Positions 5,937 to 8,283 of a stretch of 8,283 nt of DNA are shown here, piece by piece. Source of the DNA: Acidaminococcaceae bacterium (lineage in GTDB: Bacteria > Bacillota > Negativicutes > Acidaminococcales > Acidaminococcaceae); the NCBI GenBank assembly GCA_028693975.1, contig JAQUUF010000042.1:1-8283 (forward strand), given 5' to 3'. The translations under genes and the position numbers were made by a program. The notes under the pieces are model-generated. The model worked only from the letters and a program-made list of their open reading frames with translations, did no database searches and was not told the origin of the DNA. Each line of letters begins with the position of its first letter. Positions within the stretch are counted from its first letter, which is position 1.

Positions 5937-6614
5937 TTATTTTTTTGCTTTCTTTGGAGCTTGAATCTTCTTCTCAGGTAACGGTTTTACAGTTTGTTTC
6001 AATACAACAAAAGAGCCGTTAGCACCAGGAATAGAACCCTTCACCAAAATAAGATTGCGATCCAAGTCTACTTTGGCAACAGTCAAATGATGTACAGTAG
6101 CATTAGTGCCGCCCATACGTCCAGGTAACTTCTTACCTTTAATAACTCTGCCGCCGGGGCCGGAATGCATTGGTCCCATGGAACCAGGTTCACGATGAGA
6201 TTTAGAACCATGTTTCATTGGTCCGCGAGAAAAATTGTGGCGTTTAATTGTACCAGCGAATCCTCTACCACGAGAAATGCCAGATGCATCAATTACCTCA
6301 CCTACTGCAAAAATATCTGCAGCAATCTTTTGTCCTACTGTATATTCAGAAGGAGCAGTCAAACGTAACTCTCTAACAAATTTAACCGGGCTTACGCCAG
6401 CTTTATCAAAGTGGCCTTTCATCGGTTTAGTTGTATGTTTTTCTTTAAGTTCGCCAAATCCTAATTGAACAGCGTTATATCCATCTGTTTCTTCGGTTTT
6501 ATTTTGAATTACTAAGCAAGGGCCGGCTTCCACAACAGTTACCGGAATCATCCTACCATCAGCTTCAAAAATTTGGGTCATACCTAATTTTTTGCCTAAG
6601 ATTCCTTTAGCCAT
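5937..6614 (-). CDS. rplC: 50S ribosomal protein L3
   Basis: L3 is an assembly initiator whose extended finger reaches the peptidyl transferase centre. The product is 225 residues, longer than the common 206-212. The surplus is a lysine-rich C-terminus (LPEKKIQAPKKAKK at 212-225). MAKGILGKKLGMTQIFEADG (1-20) and the L3 signature SGISRGRGFAGTIKRHNFSR (111-130) are clear. Finger residues REPGSMGPMHSGPGG (141-155) lack the glutamine that PrmB methylates in E. coli. Two adjacent ATGs exist (6617 and 6614). AGGAGG at 6627-6622 is 4 nt from the first and 7 nt from the second, and the family starts MAKGILGKK, so the second is chosen. The ribosome binding site overlaps the rpsJ stop by one base. Confidence 0.97.
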   Translation of the reverse strand: MAKGILGKKLGMTQIFEADGRMIPVTVVEAGPCLVIQNKTEETDGYNAVQLGFGELKEKHTTKPMKGHFDKAGVSPVKFVRELRLTAPSEYTVGQKIAADIFAVGEVIDASGISRGRGFAGTIKRHNFSRGPMKHGSKSHREPGSMGPMHSGPGGRVIKGKKLPGRMGGTNATVHHLTVAKVDLDRNLILVKGSIPGANGSFVVLKQTVKPLPEKKIQAPKKAKK

Positions 6615-6626
6615 CATCGCACCTCC

Positions 6627-6938
6627 TTACGCCTTAATCTCAATGTCTACGCCAGCAGGAAGATCTAGACGGGTTAAAGCGTCAATAGTCTTTGCTGTTG
6701 GTTCCAAAATGTCAACTAATCTCTTATGAGTTCTCATTTCGAATTGCTCACGGGAATCTTTGTTAACATGGGGAGAACGCAGAATTGTATAGATATTTTT
6801 TTCTGTAGGAAGCGGAATGGGACCGGAAACTTGAGCACCGGTGCGTTTCGCAGTATCTACAATCTTTGCAGCACTTTGATCAAGTGCTTTGTAATCATAC
6901 GCCTTCAAGCGTATTCTAATCTTTTGAGTCTTTGCCAT
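6627..6938 (-). CDS. rpsJ: 30S ribosomal protein S10
   Basis: S10 is a head protein of the small subunit, and as NusE it also takes part in transcription antitermination with NusB. It has 103 residues (family ~102). Motifs seen are QKIRIRLKAYDYKALDQSAA (5-24), SGPIPLPT (38-45) and the S10 signature region SPHVNKDSREQFEMRTHKR (55-73). The start is ATG 6938-6936 with AGGAGG at 6953-6948, 9 nt upstream. It is the first gene of the S10 block, 156 nt downstream of tuf and behind a terminator-like hairpin. Its stop codon (6629-6627) shares a base with the ribosome binding site of rplC. Confidence 0.98.
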   Translation of the reverse strand: MAKTQKIRIRLKAYDYKALDQSAAKIVDTAKRTGAQVSGPIPLPTEKNIYTILRSPHVNKDSREQFEMRTHKRLVDILEPTAKTIDALTRLDLPAGVDIEIKA

Positions 6939-7059
6939 TACTTTATTCCTCCTAATCGCCTGTTTCTAAGAACGGACATACTCTGCAAAAGTTCCCTTAT
7001 CCAGTATTGACAAGCCATCTTTTGCTTCATCGCAAGACCATACGAATAAACATAACAAG
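6939..7059 (-). promoter_or_regulatory. tuf-rpsJ spacer, candidate S10 operon leader
   Basis: About 120 nt separate the terminator-like hairpin from rpsJ. The stretch holds the rpsJ ribosome binding site (6953-6948). It also holds two seven-base complementary segments, GCAAAAG (7025-7019) and CTTTTGC (6991-6985), which could close a hairpin with a 27-nt loop. A -35-like TTGTCA (7013-7008) has no acceptable -10 at 16-18 nt, so no promoter is called. A leader role is inferred from position only; no open reading frame of note lies inside. Confidence 0.35.
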
Positions 7060-7083
7060 ATGAGGGGCATTTTTGCCCCTCAT
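7050..7083 (-). terminator. Hairpin terminator of tuf
   Basis: A perfect 10-bp inverted repeat, ATGAGGGGCA (7060-7069) and TGCCCCTCAT (7074-7083), is closed by a 4-base loop. It starts 11 nt after the tuf stop. On the minus strand the stem is followed by CTTGTTATGTT, which is T-rich but interrupted, so termination may be partial. On the plus strand the downstream bases are not T-rich, which assigns it to tuf. It could also act as an attenuator for the S10 operon. Confidence 0.75.
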
Positions 7084-7094
7084 GTGGGTCAAAA

Positions 7095-8282
7095 TTAAGC
7101 TTCGATATCAGCAACTACGCCTGCGCCTACGGTATGACCGCCTTCGCGAATTGCGAATCGCAAACCTTTTTCAATTGCTATCGGGGTAATCAATTCTACG
7201 TCCATGGTTACATTATCACCAGGCATTACCATCTCAGTGCCTTCGGGCAATTCTGCCACGCCGGTTACGTCAGTGGTTCTGAAATAGAATTGAGGACGGT
7301 AGCCGTTAAAGAACGGTGTATGACGTCCGCCTTCTTCTTTGGTCAGGATGTATACTTCTGCTTTGAACTTTGTGTGCGGATGAATAGAATTCGGTTTTGC
7401 CAATACCTGGCCACGCTCGATCTCGGTTCTGTCCACGCCACGCAGCAAGCAGCCGATGTTGTCGCCTGCCAGTGCTTCGTCCAAGGATTTGCGGAACATT
7501 TCCAAGCCGGTTGCTACTGTGCTTCTCTTCTCGGTGGTTAAGCCAACGATTTCAACAGTGTCGCCTACTTTAATCTCGCCACGCTCTACACGGCCGGTTG
7601 CTACTGTACCACGACCTGTAATAGTGAACACGTCCTCTACGGGCATCAAGAAAGGTTTATCTGTTTCGCGCTTAGGATCAGGAATGTAGCTGTCTACTGC
7701 ATCCATCAATTCCATGATCTTTGCTTCGTAAGCGGGGTCGCCTTCCAATGCTTTCAATGCGCTGCCTACAACGATAGGCACATCGTCGCCGGGGAAACCG
7801 TAGCTGGAAAGCAATTCTCTTACTTCCATCTCTACTAATTCAATCAGCTCAGGATCATCTACCATGTCTGCTTTGTTCAAGAACACTACCATTGCAGGTA
7901 CGCCTACTTGACGTGCCAACAGGATGTGCTCACGAGTTTGAGGCATGGGACCATCTGCTGCAGATACTACCAGGATTGCTCCGTCCATCTGTGCTGCGCC
8001 TGTGATCATGTTCTTTACATAGTCAGCATGGCCCGGGCAGTCAACGTGAGCGTAATGTCTTTTTTCTGTTTGATATTCAACGTGAGAGGTATTAATAGTA
8101 ATACCACGTTCTCTTTCTTCCGGAGCCTTATCAATCATGTTGTAGTCAACAAATTCTGCTCCACCTTTTTCTGCCAAAACCTTAGTGATTGCAGCAGTTA
8201 AGGTAGTCTTGCCATGATCTACGTGACCGATGGTGCCAATGTTAACATGGGGTTTAGTTCTTTCAAACTTTTGTTTAGCCAT
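7095..8282 (-). CDS. tuf: Translation elongation factor Tu (EF-Tu)
   Basis: EF-Tu is the cytoplasmic GTPase that carries aminoacyl-tRNA to the ribosomal A site. The frame is complete at 395 residues (E. coli 394), with ATG one base inside the right edge, so its ribosome binding site is outside the window. The GTPase domain (1 to ~205) shows the P-loop GHVDHGKT (19-26), switch I RGITI with Thr62, DCPGH (81-85) with catalytic His85, NKAD (136-139) and SAL (174-176). Beta-barrel domain II includes GRGTVATGRVERG, and domain III ends with FAIREGGHTVGAGVV (376-390). Its position before rpsJ suggests the str operon (rpsL-rpsG-fusA-tuf) lies further right, unseen. Parts of the gene look richer in G+C than the ribosomal genes. 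A terminator-like hairpin follows. Confidence 0.99.
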   Translation of the reverse strand: MAKQKFERTKPHVNIGTIGHVDHGKTTLTAAITKVLAEKGGAEFVDYNMIDKAPEERERGITINTSHVEYQTEKRHYAHVDCPGHADYVKNMITGAAQMDGAILVVSAADGPMPQTREHILLARQVGVPAMVVFLNKADMVDDPELIELVEMEVRELLSSYGFPGDDVPIVVGSALKALEGDPAYEAKIMELMDAVDSYIPDPKRETDKPFLMPVEDVFTITGRGTVATGRVERGEIKVGDTVEIVGLTTEKRSTVATGLEMFRKSLDEALAGDNIGCLLRGVDRTEIERGQVLAKPNSIHPHTKFKAEVYILTKEEGGRHTPFFNGYRPQFYFRTTDVTGVAELPEGTEMVMPGDNVTMDVELITPIAIEKGLRFAIREGGHTVGAGVVADIEA

Positions 8283-8283
8283 T

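Noticed and set aside
6615..6617. First of two tandem ATGs as the rplC start
   Set aside because: Spacing to AGGAGG is 4 nt against 7 nt for the second ATG, and L3 proteins normally begin MAKGILG. The difference is one residue, so it has little effect.
7007..7012. Perfect TTGACA on the plus strand in the tuf-rpsJ spacer
   Set aside because: No TATAAT-like box lies 16-18 nt downstream, and no plus-strand gene follows, so it is probably chance.
7134..7541. Plus-strand open frame of 135 codons opposite tuf
   Set aside because: It lies wholly antisense to the conserved EF-Tu gene, resembles no family I recognise, and its cysteine- and phenylalanine-rich composition is typical of reverse-complement reading of a codon-biased gene.
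1..8283. A novel system, mobile element, CRISPR array or RNA gene
   Set aside because: The whole window is filled by recognised housekeeping translation genes in canonical order, with gaps of at most 156 nt; no direct repeats, tRNA-like folds or foreign genes were seen.

Overview
The window is a bacterial ribosomal-protein gene cluster read entirely from the minus strand, so gene order runs from high to low coordinates. It opens with tuf (EF-Tu) at 7095-8282. A terminator-like hairpin and a short spacer follow. Then comes the classical S10 gene order rpsJ, rplC, rplD, rplW, rplB, rpsS, rplV, rpsC, rplP, rpmC, rpsQ, which continues directly into the spc gene order rplN, rplX, rplE, rpsN (zinc type) and the 5' part of rpsH, cut by the left edge. 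All 17 genes are recognisable by sequence. Sixteen are complete and one (rpsH) is partial.

The organism looks like a moderately low-GC member of the Bacillota. The evidence is strong AGGAGG ribosome binding sites before nearly every gene, some GTG and TTG starts, a 61-residue CXXC zinc-type S14, an S8 N-terminus MVMTDPIADMLTRIRNAN as in Bacillus-type S8, and tuf next to the S10 operon. From memory of the EF-Tu sequence I favour the class Negativicutes (Acidaminococcaceae, Phascolarctobacterium or Veillonella relatives). That placement is inference without an alignment.

Layout: 8282-7095 is tuf. 7094-6939 (156 nt) is the only sizeable non-coding stretch; it holds a perfect 10-bp hairpin, probably the tuf terminator, then a spacer that may be the S10 leader. 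6938-1792 is the S10 block from S10 to S17. 1751 to the left edge is the start of the spc block. Gaps inside the cluster are 12 to 40 nt, or the genes overlap by one base at TAATG junctions (rplD/rplW, rpsC/rplP, rplP/rpmC). No terminator or clear promoter is visible between rpsQ and rplN, so S10 and spc are probably one transcription unit.

The products work together: L3, L4, L23, L2, L22, L16, L29, L14, L24 and L5 build the large subunit around the peptidyl transferase centre, exit tunnel and central protuberance. S10, S19, S3, S17, S14 and S8 build the small subunit. EF-Tu delivers aminoacyl-tRNA to the finished ribosome. I found no mobile element, CRISPR array, RNA gene or undescribed system. 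The points worth a second look are fine-scale: the tuf-rpsJ spacer, a few weak or shifted ribosome binding sites, non-ATG starts, the four-cysteine L24, and terminal extensions.
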